64,000 nt of DNA from Streptomyces sp. SirexAA-E (lineage in GTDB: Bacteria; Actinomycetota; Actinomycetes; Streptomycetales; Streptomycetaceae). The DNA is taken from contig NC_015953.1 of assembly GCF_000177195.2 (NCBI RefSeq), forward strand, positions 2,232,001 to 2,296,000, written 5' to 3'. Below, piece by piece: positions 35,334 through 45,423 of the stretch (position 1 is the stretch's first letter; each line of letters opens with the position of its first letter). Under the pieces are notes generated by a model that was given only the letters and a program-made list of their open reading frames with translations, made no database searches and was not told the DNA's origin. Both the position numbers and the translations under genes were made by a program.

Positions 35334-36716
35334 TCAGGCCTCGTTCTTCTCGTCGGCCTTCTCGGTGGACGCCTCGTCGGACGCGGCCTCGGTGGCCTCG
35401 TCCTCCTCGTCCTCGAGGTCGACGACCTCGCCGTTGGTGTCGACGACCTTGGCGGCCTCCACGACGACGGCGAGCGCCTTGCCGCGGGCGACCTCACCCA
35501 CGAGCATCGGCACCTGGCCGCCTTCGACGACGGCCTGGGCGAACTGGTCGGGGCTCATGCCGGAGGACGCCGCACGCCGCATGAGGTGCTCGGTGAGCTC
35601 CTCCTGGTTGACGTTCAGCTTCTCCTTGTTGACGAGCTCGTCCAGGATGAACTGGGTCTTGATGCCCTTGACGGCCTGCTCGGACGTCTCGGCCTCGAAC
35701 TCCTCGAGGGTCTTGCCCTGGATCTCCAGGTACTTCTCGAGGGTCAGGCCCATCTGACCGAGCTGGTGGTGCTCCAGGTTGTGCTTGCGGGTCTGGACCT
35801 CGTCCGCGAGGAGCTTCTCGGGGATCGGGACCTCGGCCAGCTTGAGGAGCTCCTCCAGGACGCGCTCCTGCGCCTGGGTGGCCTGGTCGTACTGCTTGGT
35901 GTTCTCAAGGCGCTTGCGGCTGTCCTCGCGGAGCTCGGCGAGCGTGTCGAACTCGCTCGCCATCTGCGCGAAGTCGTCGTCCAGCTCGGGCAGTTCGCGG
36001 GAGGCGACGGCGGTGACCTTGACGGTGACCTCCGCTTCCTTGCCCTCGGCGGAGCCGCCCTTCAGCTCGGAGGTGAAGGTGGCCTCGCCACCGGCCTCCA
36101 GGCCGGTCACGGCCTCGTCGATGCCCTCGAGGAGCTCGCCGGAACCGATGGTGTACGAGACACCGGCGGCCACGCCGTCCTCCAGGACCTCTCCGTCGAC
36201 CTTGGCCTCCAGGTCGATCGTCACGACGTCGCCGTCGGCGGCGGCGCGCTCCACCGGGTTGGTGGAGGCGAAGCGCTCACGGAGCTGCTCGACGGCCTTG
36301 TCGACCTCTTCGTCGCTGACCTCGAGGGCGTCCACGGTGACCTCGATGCCGGAGTAGTCCGGGATCTCGATCTCGGGGCGCACGTCCACCTCGGCGGTGA
36401 AGGCCAGCAGCTCGCCGTCCTTCAGCTCCGTGATGTCGACCTCGGGCTGGCCCAGGACGTTGAGCTCACCCTCGTTGACCGCCTCGGTGTAGAACTTCGG
36501 GAGGGCGTCGTTGACGGCCTCCTCCAGAACAGCACCACGGCCGAACCGCTGGTCGATGACCCGGTTGGGGATCTTGCCCTTACGGAAGCCCTTCACCGTG
36601 ACCTGCTGGTTGATCTTCTTGTACGCCGCGTCGAGGCTGTCCTTGAGCTCCTCGAAGGGCACCTCGATGCTGAGCCGAACCCGAGTCGGGTTCAGGGTCT
36701 CCACGGCGCTCTTCAC
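35334..36716 (-). CDS. tig: Trigger factor (ribosome-associated chaperone, PPIase)
   Basis: A 460-residue protein. The ribosome-binding domain carries the signature [17 protein letters not shown] (about residues 42-58). The FKBP-type PPIase domain follows ([15 protein letters not shown]), then the long helical C-terminal chaperone domain and a very acidic tail. The GTG at 36716 ([15 protein letters not shown]) has AGGAGA 7 nt upstream. The longer open frame runs through tRNA-Pro and cannot be coding. It lies upstream of clpP1, the usual order. Confidence 0.96.
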   Translation of the reverse strand: MKSAVETLNPTRVRLSIEVPFEELKDSLDAAYKKINQQVTVKGFRKGKIPNRVIDQRFGRGAVLEEAVNDALPKFYTEAVNEGELNVLGQPEVDITELKDGELLAFTAEVDVRPEIEIPDYSGIEVTVDALEVSDEEVDKAVEQLRERFASTNPVERAAADGDVVTIDLEAKVDGEVLEDGVAAGVSYTIGSGELLEGIDEAVTGLEAGGEATFTSELKGGSAEGKEAEVTVKVTAVASRELPELDDDFAQMASEFDTLAELREDSRKRLENTKQYDQATQAQERVLEELLKLAEVPIPEKLLADEVQTRKHNLEHHQLGQMGLTLEKYLEIQGKTLEEFEAETSEQAVKGIKTQFILDELVNKEKLNVNQEELTEHLMRRAASSGMSPDQFAQAVVEGGQVPMLVGEVARGKALAVVVEAAKVVDTNGEVVDLEDEEDEATEAASDEASTEKADEKNEA

Positions 36717-36879
36717 GGTTCGGTCTCCTTGGTGGCTGACTTCTTGGGGTTCTGCTGGGCCGCCGAACGGCGGCTTCGCGGATCGAGCCCGGTACATCAG
36801 ACACACGGGCACGCAATTTGCATAGTAACGGCAAGCGGGATGATGCCCACAACGCGATCCCCGCTGCGGATCTGGCTGG

Positions 36880-36956
36880 TGGTCGGGGTGGCCGGATTCG
36901 AACCGACGACCTTCCGCTCCCAAAGCGGACGCGCTACCAAGCTGCGCCACACCCCG
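36880..36956 (-). tRNA. tRNA-Pro(UGG)
   Basis: The minus strand folds as a cloverleaf. The acceptor is CGGGGTG/CACCCCG, the anticodon loop TTTGGGA gives UGG, and the T-arm is GTCGG-TTCGAAT-CCGGC. The mature body is 36883-36956, and the CCA end is encoded (36880-36882). Confidence 0.95.
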
Positions 36957-37147
36957 TCGGTGCGACACGTAGGGTACATGGCCGCGAGCGGTGCACCGGA
37001 CGCTTTACGGGGCCGCCCCGCCCGCAGGAGGGAGCCGCTCGCGAGGGGCGTGCCGGGGGGCCGCGCCGGTACGGGTGTGCGCGCACCCGCCCCGACCCGC
37101 TACGATGCTTCCCGTACCGCGGTCCTGGGACCTGCGGTGCGGTGTCT

Positions 37148-37221
37148 GCGGGCGTAGCTCAATGGTAGAGCCCTAGTCTTCCAAACTAGCTACGCGGGTT
37201 CGATTCCCGTCGCCCGCTCCA
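37148..37221 (+). tRNA. tRNA-Gly(UCC)
   Basis: The acceptor GCGGGCG/CGCCCGC, the anticodon stem CTAGT/ACTAG with loop CTTCCAA (anticodon UCC) and the T-arm GCGGG-TTCGATT-CCCGT are all present. CCA is encoded at 37219-37221. A TACGAT -10-like box lies at 37101-37106. Confidence 0.96.
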
Positions 37222-37227
37222 ACGGCT

Positions 37228-37266
37228 CAGGGCCGGGTCGGAGGTTCGTCCTCCGACCCGGCCCTG
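37228..37266 (+). terminator. Terminator of tRNA-Gly
   Basis: A perfect 17-bp stem (37228-37244 with 37250-37266) closes a TTCGT loop 6 nt after the tRNA end. Confidence 0.85.
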
Positions 37267-37344
37267 ATGCGTTCCGGATCGCCTCCGCCCCGCCCGCACG
37301 CCCCGCCGCCCGGACGGGGGCGAGGCCGGCGCACGGACTCCAGG

Positions 37345-37539
37345 TCAGAAGCTGATCTGGTTGATCGTGTCGGCTATCGAGTTCATGAATCTGTTGATCG
37401 ACGGCGCGATGCCCGTCGATGCCAGGAAGAAGCCGAAGAGCACGGCGACGACCGCCGGGCCGCCCTTGAGCGATCCACCGCGGATGAGCACTACCAGGAC
37501 GATCCCCAGCAGAAGCACCACAGACAGCGAAATGGCCAC
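37345..37539 (-). CDS. Small membrane protein (64 residues)
   Basis: Two hydrophobic segments (ISLSVVLLLGIVLVVLI and AVVAVLFGFFLASTGIA) are separated by a short basic RGGSLKGG turn. A polar C-terminus (INRFMNSIADTINQISF) follows. GTG 37539 is the only sensible start, with a weak GAGGG about 11 nt upstream. Similar tiny proteins are widespread in Streptomyces, but no function is known to me. Confidence 0.65.
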   Translation of the reverse strand: MAISLSVVLLLGIVLVVLIRGGSLKGGPAVVAVLFGFFLASTGIAPSINRFMNSIADTINQISF

Positions 37540-38026
37540 GACTGATCACACCCTCGGTCGGTCCGCCTTGCCGGCCGGGCGGCGTGCGGCCGAGCACACC
37601 CCCGTCGCGCCCATCGTGCCACCAACTCCCGTCCGTCCGCTGCGGAGTGACACACCCGACTGACCGGATCTCGCCATCCTTGCGCCCGCGTGCGCCCGGG
37701 CGTGCACCGGCGCGGGGCCGGAGCACGGGGGCTCGCCATCGGGGCACACCACCACTTCCCCGGAAAATTGTGCATTCCCTGTGTACGAAGCGAATCGAAT
37801 ATCGATCGACGCGATCGTTCCCACATCCCCACACTTCTTTCACAGGCAACTCCTGGGTCCTTGCCAGGGCTCGGCCATAAAGCAGTGCCAGGTAATTCAC
37901 CGTTCTCGCTCTCCGCCAACTGGCCGGAGTTATGCCCTGTTTAAGCGGGATCAATCGCCTGATATCGACCGCTGGGCGGTGGTTTCGTTTTCGATTGGGC
38001 GGGAACACGCGATATCTCTGGCGAGT
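37540..38026. other. AT-richer intergenic stretch before the acyltransferase gene
   Basis: These ~490 bp contain no ORF with Streptomyces-like codon use. Between about 37740 and 38050 the composition is noticeably lower in GC than the flanks. Regulatory sequence or a decayed segment is possible, but I see no defined site other than the acyltransferase promoter at its right edge. Confidence 0.4.
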
Positions 38027-38056
38027 TTTACCGCTGCTGATCGACGGGTCTAGGGT
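38027..38056 (+). promoter_or_regulatory. Probable leaderless promoter of the acyltransferase gene
   Basis: TTTACC (38027-38032), an 18-bp spacer and TAGGGT (38051-38056) are followed by seven bases and the ATG. No ribosome site precedes the ATG, so a leaderless mRNA is likely. Confidence 0.6.
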
Positions 38057-38063
38057 GCCTTAA

Positions 38064-39218
38064 ATGTTCAGTGCTCCGAGCGCATTTCAAAGGACCGCCG
38101 TCCCGCCGGACACCCGGGAGTCGGAGCCCAGACACGCCCAGCCCTCGGCCGATGGCGCGGTCGCCACCGTGACCGCACCGGCCCGCGCCTCGGCACCGGC
38201 TCCCGGCAAGCAGCGCGACGCCTGGTTCGACAATGTGAAGTACCTCGCGATCGTGCTCGTCGCCGTGGCTCACGCCTGGGAGCCGGTGATGGACGGCAGC
38301 CGCACCACACGGGCGCTGTACATGGTCGTCTACGCGTTCCACATGCCCGCCTTCATCGTCATCTCCGGCTACTTCTCACGGTCGTTCGAGATGACACCGG
38401 TGAAGGTGAAGCGCCTGGTGAGCACCGTCGTCGTGCCCTACATCGTGTTCGAGACGGCATATTCGCTGTTCAGGCGGTACGCCGGAGGCTTCGACGACAC
38501 CCCGATCAGCCTGCTCGACCCGCTGTTCCTCACGTGGTTCCTGATCGCCCTGTTCATCTGGCGCGTCACCACCCCGCTGTGGCGGTCCCTGCGCCACCCG
38601 CTGCCGGTCGCCCTGGTGATCGGCATGCTCGCCATGGTGACCCCGGGCATCGGCGACGACCTGGACCTCCAGCGCGTCCTGCAGTTCCTGCCGTTCTTCG
38701 TCCTCGGACTCGCCCTGAAGCCGGAGCACTTCGAGCTGATCAGGCGTCGCGAGGTGCGGATGCTGTCCGTGCCGCTGTTCGCGGGGGCCGTCGCCTTCGC
38801 CTACTGGCTCGCACCCCGCATGCAGCTCGGCTGGTTCTACCACGCGAGCAGTGCCCAGGAGTTGGAGGCGCCCTGGTGGTCGGGGGTCGTCACGTACCTG
38901 GTGATGTTCGCGTGCTCCACGGCCCTCACGGTCGGATTCCTGGCGCTCACCCCGCGCCGGCCCATGTGGTTCACCGCGCTCGGCGCCGGGACGATCTGCG
39001 GCTACCTGCTGCACGGATTCCTGGTGAAGGGGGCGGGCTACTTCGGGCTGTTCGACCGCTACACGTGGCTGTCGGATCCGGCCGGACTCGTGGTCGTCTC
39101 CGTCGCCGCGGCGGTCGCGGTGACCCTGATGTGCACCCCGCGGGTGCGCCGCGCGCTGCGTTTCGCCACCGAGCCGGACCTCGACCGGTTCTTCCGCCCG
39201 GAGTCCCCCGGCCGCTGA
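38064..39218 (+). CDS. Acyltransferase-3 family membrane protein
   Basis: A 384-residue protein with a disordered ~50-residue N-tail, then about ten membrane segments. Acyltransferase-3 hallmarks are DAWFDNVKYLAIVLVAVAHAW (the conserved His after helix 1), AFHMPAFIVISGYFSRS with the FHMP motif, and a GYLLHGF-type segment near the C-end. These enzymes O-acetylate or succinylate glycans and secondary metabolites. The substrate cannot be read here. It has its own promoter and stands alone. Confidence 0.88.
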   Translation: MFSAPSAFQRTAVPPDTRESEPRHAQPSADGAVATVTAPARASAPAPGKQRDAWFDNVKYLAIVLVAVAHAWEPVMDGSRTTRALYMVVYAFHMPAFIVISGYFSRSFEMTPVKVKRLVSTVVVPYIVFETAYSLFRRYAGGFDDTPISLLDPLFLTWFLIALFIWRVTTPLWRSLRHPLPVALVIGMLAMVTPGIGDDLDLQRVLQFLPFFVLGLALKPEHFELIRRREVRMLSVPLFAGAVAFAYWLAPRMQLGWFYHASSAQELEAPWWSGVVTYLVMFACSTALTVGFLALTPRRPMWFTALGAGTICGYLLHGFLVKGAGYFGLFDRYTWLSDPAGLVVVSVAAAVAVTLMCTPRVRRALRFATEPDLDRFFRPESPGR

Positions 39219-39294
39219 TCGTGTCCGGATCGTTCCGGTCCCCCGCCCCGCGTCCCGCCGTCCCCCTCCCGGCGCGCCGCGGGGTTGGCCGGAA

Positions 39295-39768
39295 TCAGCC
39301 GTCCTGGGGCAAGTTCGCCGCAGGGAGCCCCAACAACCCGCGTACCTGCGCATATTTCGCCGTCAGCCGGGTACGCACCGCCGGTTCCAGCACCGCGAGC
39401 CGGGCCGGATCCGTATTGTGCGCCAGGTCCGCCTCCTTGATCAGCGAAGCGCCCGGGGTGGCGAGAATCCGCCCGGTGTAGGCGTGCAGGTCCTCGCCGT
39501 CCCGCTTGGTGACGGCGAGGACCATGTCCTTGACCCGCTCCGGCAGCGCGGCCTCCTCCAGCCACCGCCGGGAGAGCGCGTCGTCCTCCACGGCGTCGTG
39601 CAGCCACGCCGCGGCGATCTGCTCGTCGCTGCCGCCCCGCGCCCGTACCCCCTCGGCGACCGCGGCCAGATGCTCGACGTAGGGGCGCCCCGCCTTGTCC
39701 CGCTGCCCGCGATGGGCCTCGCGGGCGATCGACTCGACCTCGGTCAGGGTGAGATACGGGCGCGGCAT
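39295..39768 (-). CDS. HD-domain phosphohydrolase resembling small alarmone hydrolases
   Basis: A 157-residue HD protein with the RelA/SpoT-hydrolase layout. It has AHRGQRDKAGRPYVEHLAAV (first His), AAAWLHDAVEDD (the HD and following ED pair), LAVTKRDGEDLHAYTGRI and KEADLAHNTDP (the distal Asp-x2-x-N box). Proteins of this size with only the hydrolase half can degrade (p)ppGpp, so that role is inferred. No synthetase domain is attached. ATG 39768 gives the natural N-terminus MPRPYLTL. It is divergent from the antiporter gene. Confidence 0.8.
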   Translation of the reverse strand: MPRPYLTLTEVESIAREAHRGQRDKAGRPYVEHLAAVAEGVRARGGSDEQIAAAWLHDAVEDDALSRRWLEEAALPERVKDMVLAVTKRDGEDLHAYTGRILATPGASLIKEADLAHNTDPARLAVLEPAVRTRLTAKYAQVRGLLGLPAANLPQDG

Positions 39769-39810
39769 GCGCCGACTGTAGCCCTCCCGCACAAGACTTC
39801 GAAGGGTCCA

Positions 39811-39839
39811 GACTTGCCTGGTCAATCGTTCGGTAAACT
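39811..39839 (+). promoter_or_regulatory. Probable promoter of the antiporter gene
   Basis: GACTTG (39811-39816), a 17-bp spacer and TAAACT (39834-39839) would start transcription about 20 nt before the proposed TTG start. A weak ribosome site there makes the exact start of the gene uncertain. Confidence 0.45.
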
Positions 39840-39866
39840 AATTACTGACGATTCCTTGACGCGCTC

Positions 39867-41096
39867 TTGACCGAACGAAGGACCAGGCTCATCGGACACG
39901 CAGACATCCTCATCGCCATGGGAGGCGCCTTCCTGGCCGCCGCCGTCCTCGCCCGCGTCGGCGGCCGTATCGGACTGCCGACCATTCCCCTGTTCATCCT
40001 GGCCGGGATCCTCCTCGGCCCCCACACCCCCGGGTTCGCCATCGTCGACGACCCCCACGAGCTGGAGATGCTCTCCGCGCTCGGCCTCGTGCTGCTGCTC
40101 TTCTACCTGGGGCTGGAGTTCCACCTCGACGACCTCAAAGCGGGTGGGCGCAAGATGGTGCTCGCCGGCACCGTCTACCTCATCCTCAACGTCGGCGCCG
40201 GGCTCGGCTTCGGCTTCCTGCTGGGCTGGGGCACCGCCGAGGCGCTGGTCATGGCCGGAGTCATCGGCATCTCCTCCTCGGCGATCGTCACCAAGATCCT
40301 GGTGGACCTGAAACGCCTCGGCAGCCCGGAGACCAAGCCGATCCTCGGCATCATCGTGGTCGACGACGTCTTCCTGGCCCTCTACCTGGCCGCCCTCCAG
40401 CCGATCCTGTCCCACTCGGACGGCCTCGGCGCGGCACTGCGGGACGGCGGCAAAGCGTTCGGCTTCCTCCTGCTGCTCGCCCTGGCCGCCCGCTTCGGCA
40501 CCAAGGTCATCAGCAAGCTGATCAACACCCGGGACGACGAGCTCCTGGTCATCTCCTTCCTCGGCGCCGCGGTCTTCGTCGCCGGTGTCTCCGACTGGTT
40601 CGGGGTCGCGGACGCGATCGGCGCCTTCATGGTGGGTCTGATGCTCGGCAGCACGACCTCCGGGGCCCGCATCATGAAGCTGGTCCATCCGCTGCGGGAC
40701 GCCTTCGGGGCGATCTTCTTCTTCGCGTTCGGCCTGTCCATCGACCCGGGCGACCTGCCGAGCGTGGCGTGGCCGGTGCTGGCCGCCGTCGTCCTGACGG
40801 TGGCGATGAACGTGCTCTCCGGCATGTTCTCCGCGCGGGTGTACGGCTTCGGCGCGCTGGCCGCGTCGAACATCTCCACCACGCTCATGGCCCGGGGCGA
40901 GTTCGCGCTCATCCTGGCCACCATGGCGGCGGGCGCCGGGCTGGACGAACGGCTCTCGCCGTTCATCGCCGGGTACGTGCTCGTGCTCGCGGTCCTCTCC
41001 CCCCTCGCAGCCGGACGCTCCCACTGGCTGGCCCGGCTGCTGCCCGGAGGGCGCGCGGAAGAGCGGGAGGAAGAGAAAGCCCCCGTGCCGGTCTGA
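39867..41096 (+). CDS. Cation:proton antiporter (CPA2/KefB-like)
   Basis: A 409-residue protein with about 12 hydrophobic segments. CPA2 features include IGLPTIPLFILAGILLGPHTPGF, ISSSAIVTKILVDLKRL and the VVDDVFLALY box with the paired Asp of the ion site. DWFGVADAIGAFMVGLMLGS and ARGEFALILA follow. There is no RCK/TrkA-N domain, so nucleotide control, if any, needs a separate subunit. None is adjacent. The start is uncertain: TTG 39867 has no good ribosome site. Confidence 0.88.
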   Translation: MTERRTRLIGHADILIAMGGAFLAAAVLARVGGRIGLPTIPLFILAGILLGPHTPGFAIVDDPHELEMLSALGLVLLLFYLGLEFHLDDLKAGGRKMVLAGTVYLILNVGAGLGFGFLLGWGTAEALVMAGVIGISSSAIVTKILVDLKRLGSPETKPILGIIVVDDVFLALYLAALQPILSHSDGLGAALRDGGKAFGFLLLLALAARFGTKVISKLINTRDDELLVISFLGAAVFVAGVSDWFGVADAIGAFMVGLMLGSTTSGARIMKLVHPLRDAFGAIFFFAFGLSIDPGDLPSVAWPVLAAVVLTVAMNVLSGMFSARVYGFGALAASNISTTLMARGEFALILATMAAGAGLDERLSPFIAGYVLVLAVLSPLAAGRSHWLARLLPGGRAEEREEEKAPVPV

Positions 41097-41099
41097 GGG

Positions 41100-41153
41100 G
41101 TGCCCCGGGTGCGGTGCCCCCCACCCGCACCCGGGCACCCACTTTCGAGTGGG
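41100..41153. terminator. Double hairpin between antiporter and phosphatase genes
   Basis: The first stem pairs 41100-41114 with 41125-41138, with one bulged base. A second, CCCACT-TTCG-AGTGGG (41138-41153), has a UUCG tetraloop. It lies between two convergent genes. A ~17-bp direct repeat (TGCGCTTCGGTCGGGA) follows around 41204 and 41226. Confidence 0.7.
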
Positions 41154-41263
41154 AAGCGGGCGTCGCATTGACGCCCGTTCCGTTCGTCCCGTTTCAGGCA
41201 TGGTTGCGCTTCGGTCGGGAGACGGCTGCGCTTCGGTCGGGACCGGGCCCCTCCCCCGGCGGA

Positions 41264-42427
41264 TCAGGCGCGGCGGGACAGCAGCAGAAGCGCGCGGTCG
41301 TCGTTGACGTCCCTGGCGCAGGCCTCGATGAGGTGCCAGGCGGCGCCCTCGAAACCGGTAGCGACATAGCGGTCGGCCTCGCCCGTCAGCCGGTCGATGC
41401 CCTCGGACAGCTCCTGGTCGGAGGTCTCCACCAAGCCGTCCGTGAACAGCATCAGTACGTCACCGGGGGCCAGGGATCCCTTGACCGCGTCGAACTCCGC
41501 GCCGTCGTACACCCCGAGGAGCGGGCCCTCGGCCGCCTTCTCCTCCCAGCGGCCGCTGCCCGCGTGCAGTTGCAGTGCGGGGGGATGCCCGGCCGAGAGC
41601 AGTTCGTAGTCGCCCGATTCGAGGTCCAGCACGAGATGGATCGAGGTGGCGAACCCCTCGTCCCAGTCCTGGCGCAGCAGGTAGCCGTTGGCGGCCGGCA
41701 GGAAGCCGTGCGGTGGGAGCGATCCCAGGAGCCCGCCGAAGGCGCCGGACAGCAGCAGGGCGCGGGAGGCGGCGTCCATCCCCTTGCCGGAGACGTCGGT
41801 GAGGACGACCTCCAGCGTGCGGCCGCCGTTGGTGCGGGCAGCGACGACGAAGTCCCCGGAGAAGGACTGGCCGCCGGCCGGCCGCAGGGCCATCTCCCGG
41901 TGCCAGCCCTGGGGCAGCCGCGGCAGGGCGCTCTGGACCCTGATGCGTTCGCGCAGGTCGAAGAGCATGGTGCCGCCGCGCCGCCACGGCACTCCGACCC
42001 TGGCCCGGAACTGGGCGAGGACCAGCCCGAAGAAGCCGCAGGCGGCGACCGTCAGGACGGTCCCCGGGGTCACCGCCGCCGGTTCCTGCAGGTAGGAGCC
42101 GAGACGGAGCGACTCCACGATCAGCGCGGCGGCCGCGGCGGCGTAGAGGCTCAGCAGACTGGCCGGCCGCAGCAGCAGACCGCCGACGACGATCGGGAGC
42201 GCCAGCAGGGCGGGTGAGAACCAGACGGGGTCGAGCAGGGTGGCGCAGGTGATGGCCGGGACGAGAAGCATCAGCCCGGCCAGGGCTATCCAGTCGGAGC
42301 CGTCACCACGGAAGTAGTCGACTCCGGACCGGCGCAGCGCGATGCGGGCCCGGTGCGCCGATCTCCGCCACCGGGCCGTGTACGCGTCTGCTCCTCCACG
42401 ACTGGCCACTGTCGGGACCCTATCCAT
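41264..42427 (-). CDS. Membrane PP2C/SpoIIE-type serine phosphatase
   Basis: A 387-residue protein. Four or five N-terminal membrane helices (about 45-145) precede a SpoIIE-like PP2C domain. Metal-binding motifs are GGQSFSGDF, VVLTDVSGKGMDAASRALLLSGAF, SAGHPPALQL and LFTDGLVE. No PAS, GAF or kinase domain is fused. Such phosphatases usually act on anti-anti-sigma factors of sigma-B-like cascades, but no such partner gene is next to it. It is divergent from the Eis-like gene over 86 bp. Confidence 0.9.
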   Translation of the reverse strand: MDRVPTVASRGGADAYTARWRRSAHRARIALRRSGVDYFRGDGSDWIALAGLMLLVPAITCATLLDPVWFSPALLALPIVVGGLLLRPASLLSLYAAAAAALIVESLRLGSYLQEPAAVTPGTVLTVAACGFFGLVLAQFRARVGVPWRRGGTMLFDLRERIRVQSALPRLPQGWHREMALRPAGGQSFSGDFVVAARTNGGRTLEVVLTDVSGKGMDAASRALLLSGAFGGLLGSLPPHGFLPAANGYLLRQDWDEGFATSIHLVLDLESGDYELLSAGHPPALQLHAGSGRWEEKAAEGPLLGVYDGAEFDAVKGSLAPGDVLMLFTDGLVETSDQELSEGIDRLTGEADRYVATGFEGAAWHLIEACARDVNDDRALLLLSRRA

Positions 42428-42513
42428 CCGGCGGCCTCCGGTGCAGGGGGACCCCGGGACAATGTGCCCGAACCGGTGTCGACCGAGCGAAGCGCCCCTG
42501 GTAAGCAGGTCAC

Positions 42514-43746
42514 ATGAACACAGAATTGCGGATTCCGTCTGTCGCCGACTGGGACACCTGGCTCGGCTGTCTCGAACTTGCGTTCGGCGGAGTTCCGCTC
42601 ACCCCCGAGTCCCGTGAGATGTACGCCACGCTGTCCCGCCCGGACCGTTCGCTCGGCCACTGGGACGGTGAGGAATGCGTGGGTACGGCGGGGGCGTACG
42701 CGTTCCAGGTGACCGTGCCGGGCGGCGCCGCGGTGCCGGCCGCCGGGGTGACGATGGTGAGCGTCGCCGCCACGCACCGCAGGCAGGGCCTGCTGACCTC
42801 CATGATGCGCCGTCAGCTGGACGACGTCCGCTCCTGGGGCGAGCCGATCGCCGTGCTGAAGGCGTCGGAACCGGCCATCTACGGACGGTTCGGCTACGGG
42901 GCGGCCACCCAGGAGACGGGACTGCGGATCGACACCTCGCTGGTGCGGCTCGCCCTCCCGCCGGGCACGGACGGGGTCCGGCTGCGGCGCGTGTCGCCGG
43001 CCGGGGCGCTCGACGCCTGCGAGGCGGTGTACGCGCGGCTGGCGCCCGACCGGCCCGGCACCCCGGTCCGGCAGCCCGGCTGGGAGCAACTGGCCGTGAA
43101 CGACCCGGCCGCGCACCGGGAGGGCGGGTCCCCTCTGATCTGCGTCCTCGCCGAGCGGGACGGGGAGGTCACCGGATACGTCACCTACCGTGTCCGGCCC
43201 GCCTGGGACGAGGCCGGCCCCCGGGGCACGGTCGCCGTGCGCGATCTGGCGGCGCTGGATGCCGCCTCCTACGCGGCGCTGTGGCGCTTCCTGTTCGGGA
43301 TCGATCTCACTTCGTCGATCGAGTGCGGCAACCGGCCGGCCGACGACGCCGTGCTCCGGCTGGTCTCGGACGTACGGCGCTGCGAGGTGCGGCTGCGGGA
43401 CGGGCTCTACGTGCGTCTGGTCGATGTGGGCGCGGCGTTGGAGGCACGGCGCTACCGGGCGCCGGTGGACCTGGTGCTGGAGGTCGAGGACGACTTCTGC
43501 CCGTGGAACGCGGGGCGTTGGCGGCTGACGGGCGACGCGAAGGGGGTGGCGTCCTGCCGCCGGACCGAGGACCGGGCCGATCTGGCGCTGTCCGTGCGGG
43601 ACCTGGGCGCCGCCTATCTGGGCGGGGTGTCCCTGACGTCCCTGGCGTCGGCCGGGCTGGTGCGGGAGAACCGGCCGGGGGCGGTGGCGGAGGCGGCTCT
43701 GGCGTTCTCCTGGGACGTCGCCCCGTGGTGTCCGCACGAGTTCTGA
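42514..43746 (+). CDS. Eis-like GNAT family N-acetyltransferase
   Basis: A 410-residue protein with the three-part Eis layout. An N-terminal GNAT domain has the acetyl-CoA loop VSVAATHRRQGLLTSMMR. A second degenerate GNAT fold follows, then a C-terminal sterol-carrier-like domain (YLGGVSLTSLASAGLV). It ends in a terminal Phe carboxylate (PWCPHEF), which serves as catalytic base in Eis. YGRFGYGAAT is also family-typical. Eis enzymes acetylate amines such as aminoglycosides or polyamines; the true substrate here is unknown. Confidence 0.9.
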   Translation: MNTELRIPSVADWDTWLGCLELAFGGVPLTPESREMYATLSRPDRSLGHWDGEECVGTAGAYAFQVTVPGGAAVPAAGVTMVSVAATHRRQGLLTSMMRRQLDDVRSWGEPIAVLKASEPAIYGRFGYGAATQETGLRIDTSLVRLALPPGTDGVRLRRVSPAGALDACEAVYARLAPDRPGTPVRQPGWEQLAVNDPAAHREGGSPLICVLAERDGEVTGYVTYRVRPAWDEAGPRGTVAVRDLAALDAASYAALWRFLFGIDLTSSIECGNRPADDAVLRLVSDVRRCEVRLRDGLYVRLVDVGAALEARRYRAPVDLVLEVEDDFCPWNAGRWRLTGDAKGVASCRRTEDRADLALSVRDLGAAYLGGVSLTSLASAGLVRENRPGAVAEAALAFSWDVAPWCPHEF

Positions 43747-43774
43747 ACCGGGGGCGGGACGCTCCCCGCCCCGC

Positions 43775-44584
43775 TCAGCGGCGCTGGCAGGCCGGGCACC
43801 AGAAGAGGTTGCGGGCGGCGAGGTCGGCCGTTCGGATCTCGGTGGCGCAGATGTGGCAGGCCTGCCGGGCCCGGCGGTAGACGTAGACCTCGCCGCCGTG
43901 GTCGTCGACGCGCGCCGGGCGGCCCATCGCCTCGGGCAGGTGCTCGGGGCGGACGGTGTCGATGCGGTTGTTGCGGACGCCCTCACGCATCAGTGCGCCG
44001 AGGTCCGCCCAGATGGCGTCCCACTCGCTCCTGGTGAGGTCCTTGCCCGGGCGGTACGGGTCGATGCCGTGCCGGAAGAGGACCTCCGCGCGGTAGACGT
44101 TGCCGACGCCCGCCACGACCTTCTGGTCCATCAGCAGGGCGGCCACGGTGACCCGGCTCCGGGAGATCCGCAGCCACGCCCGCTCGCCGTCCTCGTCCTC
44201 GCGCAGCGGGTCCGGGCCGAGCCGGGCGTGTATCGCGCGCTTCTCGTCCTCCGTGATCAGGGCGCAGGTGGTGGGGCCGCGCAGGTCGGCGTAGTCGGAG
44301 GCGTTGACCAGGCGCAGCCGGACCGTGTCGGTGGGCGGCGGCGCCGGGGTGGTGCCGAAGCCGAGCTTGCCGAAGAGCCCGAGGTGGATGTGGACCCACT
44401 CGGGCCCGTCGAAGCCCAGGAAGAGGTGCTTGCCGTGGGCGTCGGTGTCCGTGAGGACCCGGCCGTCGAGCCGGGCGGCGCTCTCGGCGAACTTCCGCTG
44501 CGGGCTGCTCACGCGGACCGGGGAACCCGCGAACCGTGCGCGGTGGTCCGCGGCCAGGCGGTGGATCGTATGCCCCTCGGGCAC
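43775..44584 (-). CDS. Fpg/Nei family DNA glycosylase (endonuclease VIII-like)
   Basis: A 269-residue base-excision enzyme. After removal of Met the N-terminus is PEGHTIHRLA, the Pro-Glu nucleophile pair of the Nei2 type. The helix-two-turn-helix motif is in MDQKVVAGVGNVYRAEVLFR. The C-terminal zinc finger is CHICATEI...FWCPACQ. GTG 44584 with GGAGACC upstream fixes the start; the much longer open frame upstream is not coding. It is followed directly by the Eis-like gene in convergent orientation. Confidence 0.92.
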   Translation of the reverse strand: MPEGHTIHRLAADHRARFAGSPVRVSSPQRKFAESAARLDGRVLTDTDAHGKHLFLGFDGPEWVHIHLGLFGKLGFGTTPAPPPTDTVRLRLVNASDYADLRGPTTCALITEDEKRAIHARLGPDPLREDEDGERAWLRISRSRVTVAALLMDQKVVAGVGNVYRAEVLFRHGIDPYRPGKDLTRSEWDAIWADLGALMREGVRNNRIDTVRPEHLPEAMGRPARVDDHGGEVYVYRRARQACHICATEIRTADLAARNLFWCPACQRR

Positions 44585-44679
44585 GGCGGTCTCCTCGGTG
44601 CGGACGACTCGGTGGAACGACCGTGCCGCCGGGCGACGGGGACCGGCGGCACGGGTGAGCGGGTGACGGCCGGGAGCGG

Positions 44680-45168
<489 letters not shown>

Positions 45169-45423
45169 GTGCGAAGTGTGGCACGGACCGGGCTGGGTAG
45201 CTGTCAGCGGGGTCGGGGCCTCGGACCCCTGCCGGACGGGGTCCGCGGCCGGTTCCGGGGGTGCCTGTGGGGCATGGCACTCGGGCAACGATCGGGTCAA
45301 AAAAACGGAGGTCGGGCTTCCGTTCCGTGCCCCGGCCGGGCTTGAATGCCTGGTCCCGCCGTGGCACCACCACTGCCGCGGCAAGCCCGAGACCCATGAT
45401 CAGAAAACGTAAGGATTCGATCC

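Noticed and set aside
36797..36979. Small minus-strand ORF and N-terminal extension of tig
   Set aside because: Both run through tRNA-Pro, whose cloverleaf is complete. The apparent [12 protein letters not shown] peptide is a well-known translation artefact of tRNA genes.
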